Assembly: GCA_022826345.1 (NCBI GenBank)
Contig: JAJDVB010000040.1
Coordinates: 31,356 to 95,355 of the forward strand
From: Alphaproteobacteria bacterium
GTDB lineage: Bacteria > Pseudomonadota > Alphaproteobacteria > UBA828
Direction of reading: 5' to 3'
DNA: 64,000 nucleotides
This document shows positions 38,038 through 46,595 of the stretch, piece by piece; position 1 is the first letter of the stretch; each line of letters starts with the position of its first letter. A program made the translations under genes and the position numbers. The notes under the pieces were generated by a model. It was given only the letters and a program-made list of their open reading frames with translations, did not search any database and was not told where the DNA came from.

Positions 38038-38718
38038 TCAGGACTCGCCGATCTCGCCCAGGATCTCGTCGGCCGGGATGACCCGCGCGTAGCCGCGCCG
38101 GAGCGTCTTGAGCTCCGCCTCGTGCAGGTCCCGGTTGTCGGTGGCGGTCACGTCGCTGCCGAAGATGACCTTGTAGTCGCGAAAGAACGCGTCCCGCGCG
38201 GTCGCGCCGCAGCAGTAGTTGGTCATGCAGCCCGTGATGATCACCGTGTCCACGTCGCAGCCGCGCAGATAGGTGTGCAGGTCCGTATCGAAGAAGGCGC
38301 TGTAGCGGTGCTTCTGGATCACCTTCTCGCCCGACTCGGGCGCGATCTCATGGTAGGTGGGCACGTCGTCGGCGCCGATCCGGAGCGCGCCGTCCTTGAT
38401 CGGCCGGTTGAGCGGAACGTCCCACATCAGGCCCTTGTCCCGGCCCGTGGCGTCGTGGGCATGCTCGGTGAAGATGACGGGGATGTCGAGGGTGCGGCAG
38501 CGCTCGATCAACGCCTTGACGCGGGGCAGGATCCGCAGGTTTTCCGGGGTCCACATGCGCGCGCCCTCGGCGACGAATCCCTCCTGCAGGTCGATCACCA
38601 GCAGCGCCGTCCTGCCCGGATCGATGGGAAAGTCCGGATTGGACGATTCGTATTGGTCGGCTGCGCGCTCGAGGATTTCCGCCTCGCCCGGATATGCCCG
38701 ATCAGCCCTGTCCGCCAT
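38038..38718 (-). CDS. Isochorismatase-fold cysteine hydrolase
   Basis: 226 residues from the ATG at 38718. The expected triad is present: Asp43 (VIDLQEGF), Lys136 (IQKHRYSAF) and Cys169 (GCMTNYCC), with the non-proline cis-peptide region before it. Proteins of this fold include N-carbamoylsarcosine amidase, biuret hydrolase, nicotinamidase and ureidoacrylate hydrolase; the TNYCC form resembles amidohydrolase members more than isochorismatases. Neighbouring genes (deacetylase/imidase-like on one side, DMT transporter on the other) suggest a role in breaking down a nitrogen compound. Confidence 0.88.
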   Translation of the reverse strand: MADRADRAYPGEAEILERAADQYESSNPDFPIDPGRTALLVIDLQEGFVAEGARMWTPENLRILPRVKALIERCRTLDIPVIFTEHAHDATGRDKGLMWDVPLNRPIKDGALRIGADDVPTYHEIAPESGEKVIQKHRYSAFFDTDLHTYLRGCDVDTVIITGCMTNYCCGATARDAFFRDYKVIFGSDVTATDNRDLHEAELKTLRRGYARVIPADEILGEIGES

Positions 38719-38806
38719 GCCGGGTTCCTTTCTGCTCGCCGTTCGTCCTGAAGTCCGCCGGCTGCCGGGCCGGCTCATGAGCCGTGGAGCCGAGAATACC
38801 CCAGAT

Positions 38807-38872
38807 CGTCGGCGCCGCCGACGCCCGACGGGCGGCGGCGCTCGCACCCACAAGCGCCCATCCGGCGATCAT
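38807..38872 (-). pseudogene. Relic of the 5' end of a DMT transporter gene
   Basis: Read on the minus strand from the ATG at 38872, these 66 bases match the start of the DMT gene (37967 downwards) at roughly three positions in four without gaps, sharing ATGATCGCCGG, GGCGCT and GGGCGTCGGCG blocks, and giving similar first residues (MIAGWALVGASAAA against MIAGSALMGAGAAA). The similarity then stops. It is best read as a remnant of a duplicated or partly deleted gene upstream of the cysteine hydrolase. Confidence 0.5.
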
Positions 38873-38929
38873 GTTATGCCCAACCCATGTACGATGGCGG
38901 GGCGCCGCAGGCGCGCAACCTAGCCAGGG

Positions 38930-39772
38930 ATGACGGACATGCACATCGCCTGCCTGACCTTCGACTTCGATGCCGTCTCGGGCTTCATCGCCCAGGGCAT
39001 GCGCTCGCCGACGCCGATCAGCCGGGGCGAGTTCGGCCTGGTCGGCACCGAGCGCATCCTGGCCCTGCTCAAGCGGCACGACATCCCGGCGACCTGGTTC
39101 ATTCCGGGGCACACCATCGAGACCTATCCCGAGATGTCGGTCCGCATCGCGATTGCGGGGCACGAGATCGGCCATCACGGCTGGACCCACATGACGCCGG
39201 TCACCATGTCGCGCGACGAGGAGGAGGCGGGGCTCCAGCGCGGCACCGATGCCATCGTCAAGCTCTGCGGGCAGAAGCCCAGGGGCTACCGCTCGCCCGC
39301 CTGGGACCTGAGCGAGAACACGGTCGATCTCCTGGTCTCGCGCGGCTTCCTCTACGAGAGCAGCATGATGGGGAACGACTACACGCCTTATTTCGCGCGC
39401 ACGGGCGACGTGATCGCGCTCGAAGAACCCATGCAGTTCGGGCCCGAGACCAGCCTGGTCGAGATGCCGATCAGCTGGACGCTGGACGATTACCCGCACT
39501 TCGAGTTCGTGCAGAACCAGCGCTATCGCATCCAGGGCCTGATGCCGGCCGGCGGCGTGCTGCAGAACTGGGTGGACGACTTCGACTACATGACCCGCAC
39601 GATGGATTGGGGCGTGCTCACCTACACCTGCCACCCGCTCGTGATCGGCCGCGGCCACCGCATGATGATGCTGGAACGCCTGATCGAGGCGCTTCAAGGG
39701 CTGGGCGCGGTCTTCATGACGATGGAGGATGCCGCGAACGCGTGGCTGGAGCGCACCGCCCCCTCAGGCTGA
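38930..39772 (+). CDS. NodB-type polysaccharide deacetylase family protein (cyclic imidase/PgdA-like branch)
   Basis: 280 residues. The NodB metal motifs are visible: FDFD (Asp12, Asp14), GHEIGHHGWTH (near 78-88) and RSPAWD, with the final TCHPLVIGRGHR. No signal peptide, so it should be cytosolic. Cytosolic members with the GHHGWTH motif include Helicobacter PgdA and bacterial cyclic imidases, so amide/imide hydrolysis is as plausible as polysaccharide deacetylation. Start could also be the ATG at 38939. It converges on the GMC oxidoreductase with a nine-base overlap. Confidence 0.9.
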   Translation: MTDMHIACLTFDFDAVSGFIAQGMRSPTPISRGEFGLVGTERILALLKRHDIPATWFIPGHTIETYPEMSVRIAIAGHEIGHHGWTHMTPVTMSRDEEEAGLQRGTDAIVKLCGQKPRGYRSPAWDLSENTVDLLVSRGFLYESSMMGNDYTPYFARTGDVIALEEPMQFGPETSLVEMPISWTLDDYPHFEFVQNQRYRIQGLMPAGGVLQNWVDDFDYMTRTMDWGVLTYTCHPLVIGRGHRMMMLERLIEALQGLGAVFMTMEDAANAWLERTAPSG

Positions 39773-41359
39773 CGCGCGGATCATCTCGGCCGCCTTCTCG
39801 CCAATCATGACGCAGGTCGCCAGCGGATTGCCGCTGACGATGGTTGGCATGATGGAGGCGTCCGCGACATGGAGATTCTCGACGCCCCGCACCCGCAGGC
39901 GGTGGTCGACCACCGCCAGATCGTCGCGGCCCATCTTGCAGGTGCCGACCGGGTGGTATCCGCTGAGCGAGTTCTCGCGCAGGTAGGCGCGCCACTCGTC
40001 GTCCGTCTGCACGTCGGGGCCGGGACGGTAATCGCCGGCGATGGAGCGGGCGAGCGGCTCGGTCTGGAACAGCTTGCGCTGCAGCTTGGCGCCGGCGAGC
40101 AGCAGTTCGAGGTCGCGTTCGTCGTCGAAGAGGTTGGGCTGAATCGTCGAGTGCACGAGCGGGTCGGCGGAGCGGAGCCCGACCCGCCCCCGAGAGTAGG
40201 GCCTGAGCAGGTTGATGAGGCCCGTGACCGCGGGCCGGTCGAACAGGACGGGGCCGTCCGCCGACAGGTCGTAGCCGGCGGGCGTGAACATGTATTGGAG
40301 GTCGGAGCGGCCCTCGCTCATGTCGTGGCACAGGAAGGCGGTGACTTGAGAGTGGGGCGTGGATGCCGGGCCGGAACCCGCGAGCAGCCACTGCGCACCG
40401 TAGATCAGCCCGCCGATGGGTCCCATGAGCGTGTTGTAGGTCGGCACACTCGCGAAGCAGGTCTGCGCAAGGCCCGGATGATCCTGCAGGTTCTCGCCCA
40501 CGCCCGGCAGGTCGTGAACCACCGGAACGTCGAGCGCACGCAGCTGCGCCGCCGGGCCTACGCCCGAGAGCATGAGGAGCTGCGGCGAGGCATAGGTGCC
40601 GGCGCAGACGATCACCGCGCGCGTTGCCTCGGCCCGCTCGGTACGGTCCCGGCGTGTGTATTCGACCCCGGTCGCGCGTTTGCCGTCGAACAGCACGCGC
40701 CGGATGTGGGCATGAGTCAGCACCCGCAGGTTCCGCCGCCGCATCGCCGGCCTGAGGTAGGCGCGCCCCGTGCTGTGCCGCCGCCCCCTGCGCTGGGTGG
40801 CGGGCACGTAGCCGACGCCGGCCTGCGGCGGCGTGTTGATATCGGCCACACGCTTGATGCCCAGATTGACGCAGGCCTGAAGATAGTCGTCGGAGAGCGG
40901 GTGCAGGGTGCGGATGTTGGAGACCGAGAGCGGGCCGCCCGAGCCGTGATAGGCGTCGGCGCCATTCTCGTTGTTCTCCGAGCGCTTGAAGTAGGGCAGC
41001 ACGCTCTCGAAGTCCCAGCCTTCGCACCCGAGCGCGGCCCAGCCGTCGTAGTCTTCCGGTTGGCCTCTCAGGTAGGACATGCCGTTGATCGCGCTGGTGC
41101 CGCCCAGCACCTTGCCGCGCGGCATGTAGTCCTCGCGTCCGTCACGCGTCGGGTCGGGCTCGGCCTTGAAGCCCCAGTCGTAGCGAGGGTTGGACAATGC
41201 CAGGACAAGCCCGGCGGCGGGCATCGAGACGGCGATGCTCCGATCCGAGCCGCCGGCCTCCAGCACCAGCACGCGGCTGCGCCCGTCCTCGGTCAGGCGG
41301 TTGGCGACGACGCTGCCGGTCGTCCCCGCGCCCGCGACGATGTAGTCCCACGTCACCAT
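39764..41359 (-). CDS. GMC-family FAD oxidoreductase (choline dehydrogenase-like)
   Basis: 531 residues from the ATG at 41359 after gaggagg. FAD-binding GAGTTGSVVANRL at the N-terminus (9-21), the GMC signature GKVLGGTSAINGM near 80-92, second signature GVGPAAQLRALDVPVVHDLPGVG, and the C-terminal active-site part SGYHPVGTCKMG followed by NPLATCVMIGEKAA. It oxidises an alcohol, but choline itself is not established. It is divergent from a CoA ligase gene across 171 bases. A second GMC protein starts at 63307. Confidence 0.93.
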   Translation of the reverse strand: MVTWDYIVAGAGTTGSVVANRLTEDGRSRVLVLEAGGSDRSIAVSMPAAGLVLALSNPRYDWGFKAEPDPTRDGREDYMPRGKVLGGTSAINGMSYLRGQPEDYDGWAALGCEGWDFESVLPYFKRSENNENGADAYHGSGGPLSVSNIRTLHPLSDDYLQACVNLGIKRVADINTPPQAGVGYVPATQRRGRRHSTGRAYLRPAMRRRNLRVLTHAHIRRVLFDGKRATGVEYTRRDRTERAEATRAVIVCAGTYASPQLLMLSGVGPAAQLRALDVPVVHDLPGVGENLQDHPGLAQTCFASVPTYNTLMGPIGGLIYGAQWLLAGSGPASTPHSQVTAFLCHDMSEGRSDLQYMFTPAGYDLSADGPVLFDRPAVTGLINLLRPYSRGRVGLRSADPLVHSTIQPNLFDDERDLELLLAGAKLQRKLFQTEPLARSIAGDYRPGPDVQTDDEWRAYLRENSLSGYHPVGTCKMGRDDLAVVDHRLRVRGVENLHVADASIMPTIVSGNPLATCVMIGEKAAEMIRASA

Positions 41360-41530
41360 CGCCTCCTCACGCTCCCCGCGCCCGCCGGTCATGCGCGCGC
41401 GCCACCCTGAAATTGGAGACTGCGGGCACCGGCGTTTGGGCATAGGGTACTCCGGTTGCGCTGCGGAGATGAATCCCCCGATCCTTTGAGACGGAGAGCG
41501 AGGGCGATAGCGCGTTGGCAGGGGAGGGTC

Positions 41531-43120
41531 ATGCAGGATCACACCGTCACGGTCGATGCGACGCAGACGCCGACCGCGCTGACGTTCGCCCACGTCTTCA
41601 ACGTCGCGGTGCCGTTCATCGACCGACACGTCGCCGAGGGGCGCGGCGCCAAGGTGGCGATCCGCAATACGGCTGGCGACGTGACCTTTGCCGAACTCGC
41701 CGACGCCGTGAACCGGGCCGGAAACGCACTCGCTGCCCTGGGTCTCGACCCCGGCGACCGTGCGCTGATGGTGGTGAAGGACTGCCCCGCGTTCTTCTAC
41801 CTCTTCTGGGGCGCGATCAAGGCGGGGTTCGTGCCGGTCCCGCTCAACACCCTGCTGCGGGCGCCCGACTACCGCTTCGTCATCGAGAACTCGCGCGCCG
41901 CGTGCGTCGTCTGGTCGCCTGAGTTCGCCGGCGAGGTCGAGCCGGCGCTGGCCGAAGCCTTGCATCGGCCGGCGCACGCGCTGCCTGCCGAGGGAGAGGG
42001 CGACAGCTTCGCGGCCCGCCTCGCCGCAGCGTCCGATGTGCTGGCGCCGGCGCCGGCGTTGGCCGACGATCCCGCCTTCTGGCTCTACACGTCGGGCTCG
42101 ACCGGCACGCCCAAGGGCGGCGTTCACCGCCACCGCGACATGGTGGTGACCAGCCAGTATTTCGGAGTCGATACGCTCGGCATCACAGCCGACGACATCC
42201 ACTTCTCCGCCGCCAAGCTGTTCTTCGCCTACGGGCTCGGCAACGCCATGACGTTTCCGCTCTGGACCGGCGGGACCGCGGTGCTCCTCGACGCCCGGCC
42301 GACACCTGAGACCACGTTCTCCACGATCGAAGCCTTACGACCGACCGTCTATTACGGCGTGCCGACGCTCTATGCCGCGCAGCTTCAGGCGCTGGAGAGT
42401 GTGTCGCCGGACCTCGCCAGCGTGCGTCTCTGCGTCTCGGCCGGCGAGCCGCTGCCGGCGGCGATCCTCGAACGCTGGCGTGCCGCAACCGGGTTCGACA
42501 TCGTGGACGGGATCGGCACCACCGAGATCCTGCACATCTTCATCTCCAACCGACCCGGCGCTGTGGTGCCAGGCACCAGCGGCCGGCCCGTGCCGGGTTA
42601 CGAGGCGCGCCTCGTGGACGACGACGGGCGCGACGTGAAGCCGGGCGAGACCGGCAACCTGCTGATCCGCGGGCAATCCCTCATCGCCGAGTACTGGGGC
42701 GAGCCCGAGCGCACGGCGGCGGCCTTCGACGGCGCGTGGCTCAGGACCGGCGACACCTACCGCATCGACGAGAATGGCTGCTACGTCTGCTGCGGGCGTT
42801 CCGACGACATGCTCAAGGTCGGCGGTATCTGGGTCTCTCCGGTGGAGATCGAGGCCCGCCTGATCGCCCATCCGGCGGTGCTGGAAGCAGCCGTGGTAGG
42901 CCGCGCCGACGATGACGGGCTGATCAAGCCGGAGGCCTGGGTCATGCTCGCCGAGGGCCAGACCGCGAGCGAGCAGCTGAGCGAGGCGCTGGTGGCTCAC
43001 TGCAAGGCGGGGCTCGCTCGCTACAAGTATCCGCGCTGGCTCCGCTACGTCGACGCGTTGCCCAAGACCGCGACCGGCAAGATCCAGCGCTACAAGCTGC
43101 GCGATGGCGGTCAGCCCTGA
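41531..43120 (+). CDS. Benzoate-CoA ligase family acyl-CoA synthetase
   Basis: 529 residues from the ATG at 41531. AMP-binding P-loop YTSGSTGTPKG (about 190-200), the core VDGIGTTEILHIF and GRPVPGYEARLVDDDG, hinge SDDMLKVGGIWVSPVEIE, and the catalytic C-terminal Lys in PKTATGKIQRYKL. KLFFAYGLGNA and the hinge are typical of the benzoate/hydroxybenzoate-CoA ligase branch. With the LLM flavoprotein just downstream it suggests activation and oxidation of an aromatic acid. The exact acid is unknown. Confidence 0.92.
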   Translation: MQDHTVTVDATQTPTALTFAHVFNVAVPFIDRHVAEGRGAKVAIRNTAGDVTFAELADAVNRAGNALAALGLDPGDRALMVVKDCPAFFYLFWGAIKAGFVPVPLNTLLRAPDYRFVIENSRAACVVWSPEFAGEVEPALAEALHRPAHALPAEGEGDSFAARLAAASDVLAPAPALADDPAFWLYTSGSTGTPKGGVHRHRDMVVTSQYFGVDTLGITADDIHFSAAKLFFAYGLGNAMTFPLWTGGTAVLLDARPTPETTFSTIEALRPTVYYGVPTLYAAQLQALESVSPDLASVRLCVSAGEPLPAAILERWRAATGFDIVDGIGTTEILHIFISNRPGAVVPGTSGRPVPGYEARLVDDDGRDVKPGETGNLLIRGQSLIAEYWGEPERTAAAFDGAWLRTGDTYRIDENGCYVCCGRSDDMLKVGGIWVSPVEIEARLIAHPAVLEAAVVGRADDDGLIKPEAWVMLAEGQTASEQLSEALVAHCKAGLARYKYPRWLRYVDALPKTATGKIQRYKLRDGGQP

Positions 43121-43225
43121 CCCTCCGTTCCCGTCTTCCACTGTCCAACCAAACGTTTGTTTTATTTGTCGTGCCCGGCTAGGATCGTCGAGACGGGGCG
43201 CGGCGAGCGGCGGGGACGAGTTGCC

Positions 43226-44320
43226 ATGAACGAGATCAAGTTCGGAACGGTCATTTCGGCGGTCGGCGAGCCCGGCGCGTCGGATGCGGACCAGTATGTC
43301 GAGGCCCTGGTCGACGCGGACCATGTCGCTGGGCTCGGCTACGACGCGTTCTGGGTGATCGAGCACCACTTCTCCGACTACTTCCCGACGCCGAGCCCGC
43401 TGGTGCTGCTGTCCCACCTCGCCGGGCGCTATCCCGACATGGACCTCGGCACCTGCGTCCTGGTGCTGCCCTGGTACAGCCCGCTGAGGCTCGCGGGCGA
43501 GATCGCGATGCTCAGCCAGCTGAGCCGGGGCGCGCTGCATATCGGCTTCGGGCGGGGGCTCGCGCGCCTCGAATACGATGCCTTCGGCGTCTCCATGACC
43601 GAAACCCGCGCGCGCTTCCGCGAATGCCGCGAGGTCATCGGTAAGGCGCTCGCCGGCGGCACGTTCACCTACGGCGGCGAGTTCTTCGACATCGAGCGGC
43701 CAATCGAGCTGAGACCCAATGCCGTGCAGGAGCGCATCAACCTCTACGGCGCCACCAGCAGCCCCGAGAGCGCCGGCATCATGGCCGAGCTCGACCTCCC
43801 GATGATCCGCGTCTCCAACTTCCCGATGCACTTCCACAGCAACGACTTCGCCCGCTGGGACGAGGAAACCCGCCAGCGCGGCGGCTCCACCGACGTCAGC
43901 CGGCCGATCCTGATCCACGCGGTGCTGGCGGACACCGACGAGGAGGCGGACGCGCTCGCCAAGGAGCATCTCTCGCGCTACTTCGTGAAGGTGGTCGAGC
44001 ATTACGAGGCCGACGCCGACCCCTGGAAGGAGCTGGAAGAGTTCAGGGCATTCAGCAAGTTCATGGCCACGTCCAAGAAGCTGACCAATCCCGACAATCT
44101 GGGCCCGTGGCTCGACCTTCAGCTCGTCGGCCGGGCCGAGACCGTGTGCGAGCGGCTCCAGGCCTACGTCGACCTGGGCTTCGACCACTTCATCCTGCAG
44201 AACGTGACCTACGGCATGCCGCGCGCCTACCGCCACGAGATGTGGGAGCGCTTCGCCCGCGACGTGGTGCCCCACTTCGCGACCCAACCCGCGCCCATGC
44301 AGAGGGCAAGCGCCGGGTAG
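43226..44320 (+). CDS. LLM-class flavin-dependent oxidoreductase
   Basis: Luciferase-like monooxygenase, 364 residues from the ATG at 43226. TIM-barrel features include WVIEHHFSDYFPTPSPL near residues 48-64, the DLGTCVLVLPW strand, GALHIGFGRGLARLEYDAFG and a C-terminal DHFILQNV. It probably uses reduced flavin delivered by a separate reductase. Codirectional with the CoA ligase 106 bases upstream, so possibly the same transcription unit. Confidence 0.92.
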   Translation: MNEIKFGTVISAVGEPGASDADQYVEALVDADHVAGLGYDAFWVIEHHFSDYFPTPSPLVLLSHLAGRYPDMDLGTCVLVLPWYSPLRLAGEIAMLSQLSRGALHIGFGRGLARLEYDAFGVSMTETRARFRECREVIGKALAGGTFTYGGEFFDIERPIELRPNAVQERINLYGATSSPESAGIMAELDLPMIRVSNFPMHFHSNDFARWDEETRQRGGSTDVSRPILIHAVLADTDEEADALAKEHLSRYFVKVVEHYEADADPWKELEEFRAFSKFMATSKKLTNPDNLGPWLDLQLVGRAETVCERLQAYVDLGFDHFILQNVTYGMPRAYRHEMWERFARDVVPHFATQPAPMQRASAG

Positions 44321-44324
44321 CGCC

Positions 44325-44639
44325 TCATCCGGAGAGGCGCGACGTTGCCCTATAGATGCCGGGCAGCGTCCATGCGTCGATGCAAGATGCGCACGATTTC
44401 AACCGTGCCTCGCGTTCCCGGTAGTAGAGGACGTGCGAGCCCACCCCGATCTTTCTGTATCCGGCGCGGATGTCTTCGGCCGATAGACCGACCTGGGCTC
44501 CGCTGCCCAGCGCTTCACACGTCGCCTGGATATCCCGCGTGTATCGCTCGGCCTGCGCTTCGCCCCAATGCTTGGCCGTGTAATCCCAGATTTCTGACAA
44601 ATCGGCCTGAGCCGCCGGCGTCAACGCAAAGCCGGCCAT
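44325..44639 (-). CDS. parE: ParE-family toxin with an apparent one-base frameshift near its C-terminus
   Basis: The open frame encodes 104 residues. Residues 1-77 are ParE-like (ALTPAAQADLSEIWDYTA, GYRKIGVGSHVLYYRERE), but the last 27 residues do not fit. In the next frame the same DNA reads GTVEIVRILHRRMDAARHL then TAG at 44350-44352, which is exactly the normal ParE ending. The span 44350-44639 is 290 bases, one short of 97 codons, so one base is missing near 44410. The toxin is therefore probably inactive, unless this is a sequencing error. ParD gene begins upstream. Confidence 0.85.
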   Translation of the reverse strand: MAGFALTPAAQADLSEIWDYTAKHWGEAQAERYTRDIQATCEALGSGAQVGLSAEDIRAGYRKIGVGSHVLYYREREARLKSCASCIDAWTLPGIYRATSRLSG

Positions 44640-44644
44640 GTCGT

Positions 44645-44881
44645 TCAGGTGGACCGCTTGCTGTCGATGAACGCGTCGAAATCGAATGGGCTGGCGGGGC
44701 CGGACCGCTCACCTTCGATCAGGGCTTCGCGCAGCGCCTCTACCCTGGCTTCATGCTCTTCCAGCAGCCGAAGTCCGGCCCGGACCACGTCGCTGGCCGA
44801 GTTGTAGCGCCCGGATGCGACGCGTTCGTCAATGAAGCCCACGAAGTGGTCCCCAAGAGAGACCGACGTATTGCGCGCCAT
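44645..44881 (-). CDS. parD: ParD-family antitoxin
   Basis: 78 residues. Ribbon-helix-helix N-terminus (RNTSVSLGDHFVGFIDERVASGRYNSASDVVRAGLRLL) and toxin-wrapping acidic tail ending FDFDAFIDSKRS. It ends five bases before parE. An inverted-repeat operator lies at 44903-44924 just upstream of its start. Intact, in contrast to its toxin. Confidence 0.92.
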   Translation of the reverse strand: MARNTSVSLGDHFVGFIDERVASGRYNSASDVVRAGLRLLEEHEARVEALREALIEGERSGPASPFDFDAFIDSKRST

Positions 44882-44902
44882 GCGGATGCTCCTTTAGCGA
44901 CC

Positions 44903-44924
44903 GGTATACCAAAATGTGGTATAT
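44903..44924. promoter_or_regulatory. Candidate ParD operator
   Basis: The perfect palindrome GGTATACC (44903-44910) is followed after seven bases by a second half-site GGTATAT (44918-44924), 22-43 bases upstream of the parD ATG. Repeated short GTATAC-like sites fit cooperative binding by a ribbon-helix-helix antitoxin. Inferred from position and symmetry. Confidence 0.55.
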
Positions 44925-44961
44925 GCGCAACCTTCCTGGCGCCTACCCACCACAACCGCCG

Positions 44962-45774
44962 TCACACCGGCCAGGCTTCCCGGAGCACGCCGCCACGCCG
45001 GAGCACGCCGACATGGCGGGCGAGCCCGGTGTCGTCGTCGGTCTCGACCAGGACGGCGCAGAGAGTGGCTTCGCCATCGGCCGGCGCCGCGCGGGGGCCG
45101 GGGCGTTTCCGCGTGAAGCGAGCGAGGGGCGCATCAACCGCGAGCCCGATGATCGATTCGTAGCTGCCGCACATGCCAACGTCCGAGATGTAGGCCGTCC
45201 CCTTGGGCAGGATGCGGTGGTCGGCGGTCGGCACGTGGGTGTGGGTGCCCACCGCCAGCGACACCCGGCCGTCGGCAAGGTATCCGAGCGCCTGCTTCTC
45301 GCTCGTCGCCTCGCCGTGGATGTCGAGCACGATCGCATCGACCGACTGTCCAAGCCGGTGCTCCTGCAGCGTCTCCTCGACGCAGGCAAAGGGCTCGCCG
45401 ATGGGGTCCATGAAGAGCTGCGTGAGCACCTGGAAGACGAAGACCGAGCGGCCGTCGCGTGTGTGCAGCAGCGCGCCGGCGCTCCCCGGCGTGCCCTTGG
45501 GGTAGTTGCGGGCGCGGACCAGCCGCCGGTCGGTCTCGATGTAGCTCTCGGTCCCGCGCTGGTCCCAGGCGTGATTGCCGAGGGTGATCACGTCGGCGCC
45601 GACCTGGTAGAGGGCCTTGCAGATATCGGCAGTGATGCCGAAACCGCCGGCGGCGTTCTCGCCGTTCACGATCACCAAGTCGAGGGCGAGTTCCTCGCGC
45701 AAACCCGGCAGGTGTTCCGTCAGGATGTCGCGGCCGGGGCGGCCCACGACATCGCCGCAGAACAGGATACGCAT
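44962..45774 (-). CDS. YmdB-family metallophosphoesterase
   Basis: Cytosolic phosphodiesterase of the TIGR00282 type; characterised members cleave 2',3'-cyclic nucleotides. 270 residues with FCGDVVGRPGRD (residues 5-16), NGENAAGGFGIT, LGNHAWDQ, LDIHGEATSEK and GTHTHVPTADHRILPKGTAYISDVGM, which supply all metal ligands expected. The start follows a gap of 25 bases after the cyclo-ligase stop, so it is downstream of fau in the same direction, an order common in alphaproteobacteria. Confidence 0.93.
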   Translation of the reverse strand: MRILFCGDVVGRPGRDILTEHLPGLREELALDLVIVNGENAAGGFGITADICKALYQVGADVITLGNHAWDQRGTESYIETDRRLVRARNYPKGTPGSAGALLHTRDGRSVFVFQVLTQLFMDPIGEPFACVEETLQEHRLGQSVDAIVLDIHGEATSEKQALGYLADGRVSLAVGTHTHVPTADHRILPKGTAYISDVGMCGSYESIIGLAVDAPLARFTRKRPGPRAAPADGEATLCAVLVETDDDTGLARHVGVLRRGGVLREAWPV

Positions 45775-45799
45775 CGTTCCGTTCCCCTCGCGCCTGCGA

Positions 45800-46399
45800 T
45801 CAGGCTGCGCGCGGGGCGATCGGCATGGCGCCCCGCTCGGTCACGATCCAGTCCAGCGGCTCGTCGTGCTCGGTGCGTGGCAGGCCCTGCACGAGCTGCT
45901 CGGTATAGGCGAGGCCGACGGCGATGATGGGACGCACTTGGCGTAGCGCGCGCAGCGAGCGGTCGTAGTAGCCGCCGCCATAGCCCAGGCGGTAGCCGTC
46001 CCGGTCGTAGGCGAGCAGCGGCACCAGCAGGTGGGTCGGCTGGGCCGGCGTGGCGTCTTCCGCCGGCTCAGGAATGCGGAATGGCCCGCGCGAGAGCGCA
46101 GCGCCCGGAGTCCAGACGCGGAACTGCAGCGCTTCGCCCTTGCCGACCACGGCGGGCAGGCAGCAGACGAAGCCCGCGCCCACGAGCCGCGCCAGCAGGG
46201 GCATGGCGTCGATCTCGTCCCGGATCGCCCAGTAGCCGGAGATCACCGCGCCCGCAGGCGTGGGAACCGCGGCGAGATAGTGGTTGGCTGCCCGCACGCC
46301 CGCGCCCGGCCCTGCGGTCCGCCGCGCGGCCCTGCGCCGCGCCTGCGCATACTCGCGCAGCGCCTGCTTGCGGTCGTGGATGGCAGCGCTGTGAGACAC
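45800..46399 (-). CDS. fau: 5-formyltetrahydrofolate cyclo-ligase
   Basis: Returns 5-formyl-THF to the folate pool as methenyl-THF using ATP. 199 residues from GTG at 46399. N-terminal basic helix with RKQALREYAQARRRA, the substrate segment YWAIRDEIDAMPL, and the signature LGYGGGYYDRSL near residues 145-156. It follows zapA and the probable 6S RNA in the order seen across proteobacteria. Confidence 0.93.
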   Translation of the reverse strand: MSHSAAIHDRKQALREYAQARRRAARRTAGPGAGVRAANHYLAAVPTPAGAVISGYWAIRDEIDAMPLLARLVGAGFVCCLPAVVGKGEALQFRVWTPGAALSRGPFRIPEPAEDATPAQPTHLLVPLLAYDRDGYRLGYGGGYYDRSLRALRQVRPIIAVGLAYTEQLVQGLPRTEHDEPLDWIVTERGAMPIAPRAA

Positions 46400-46419
46400 G
46401 GCCGGTCCCCATGAAACGG

Positions 46420-46545
46420 AAATGGACGGCCCCGCCTGAACCGTCGCACCCAGAGCTTCCTCCAGGCCGAAGAGACCAGGTGGGCGCCGTGTTGCCGAGA
46501 CCGCGGCCCCAGCAGGGACAGCTCCCGAGAAGCGAAAATTGACCG
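46420..46545 (-). ncRNA. ssrS: Probable 6S RNA (ends approximate)
   Basis: 6S RNA sequesters RNA polymerase holoenzyme. The 196-base gap between zapA and fau is its usual place in proteobacteria. Read on the minus strand the gap contains GGCGCCCACCTGG (46478-46490), which I recall as a conserved block of alphaproteobacterial 6S RNA, and closing-stem halves CCCTGC (46512-46517) and GCGGGG (46430-46435) that enclose it (one G-U pair). No coding frame competes. The exact ends and central bubble were not derived, so coordinates are estimates. Confidence 0.55.
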
Positions 46546-46595
46546 CGGGAAACAGTCGGTGCGACTAATCCGGCAGTAACCGTCCGAAAGGAAAT

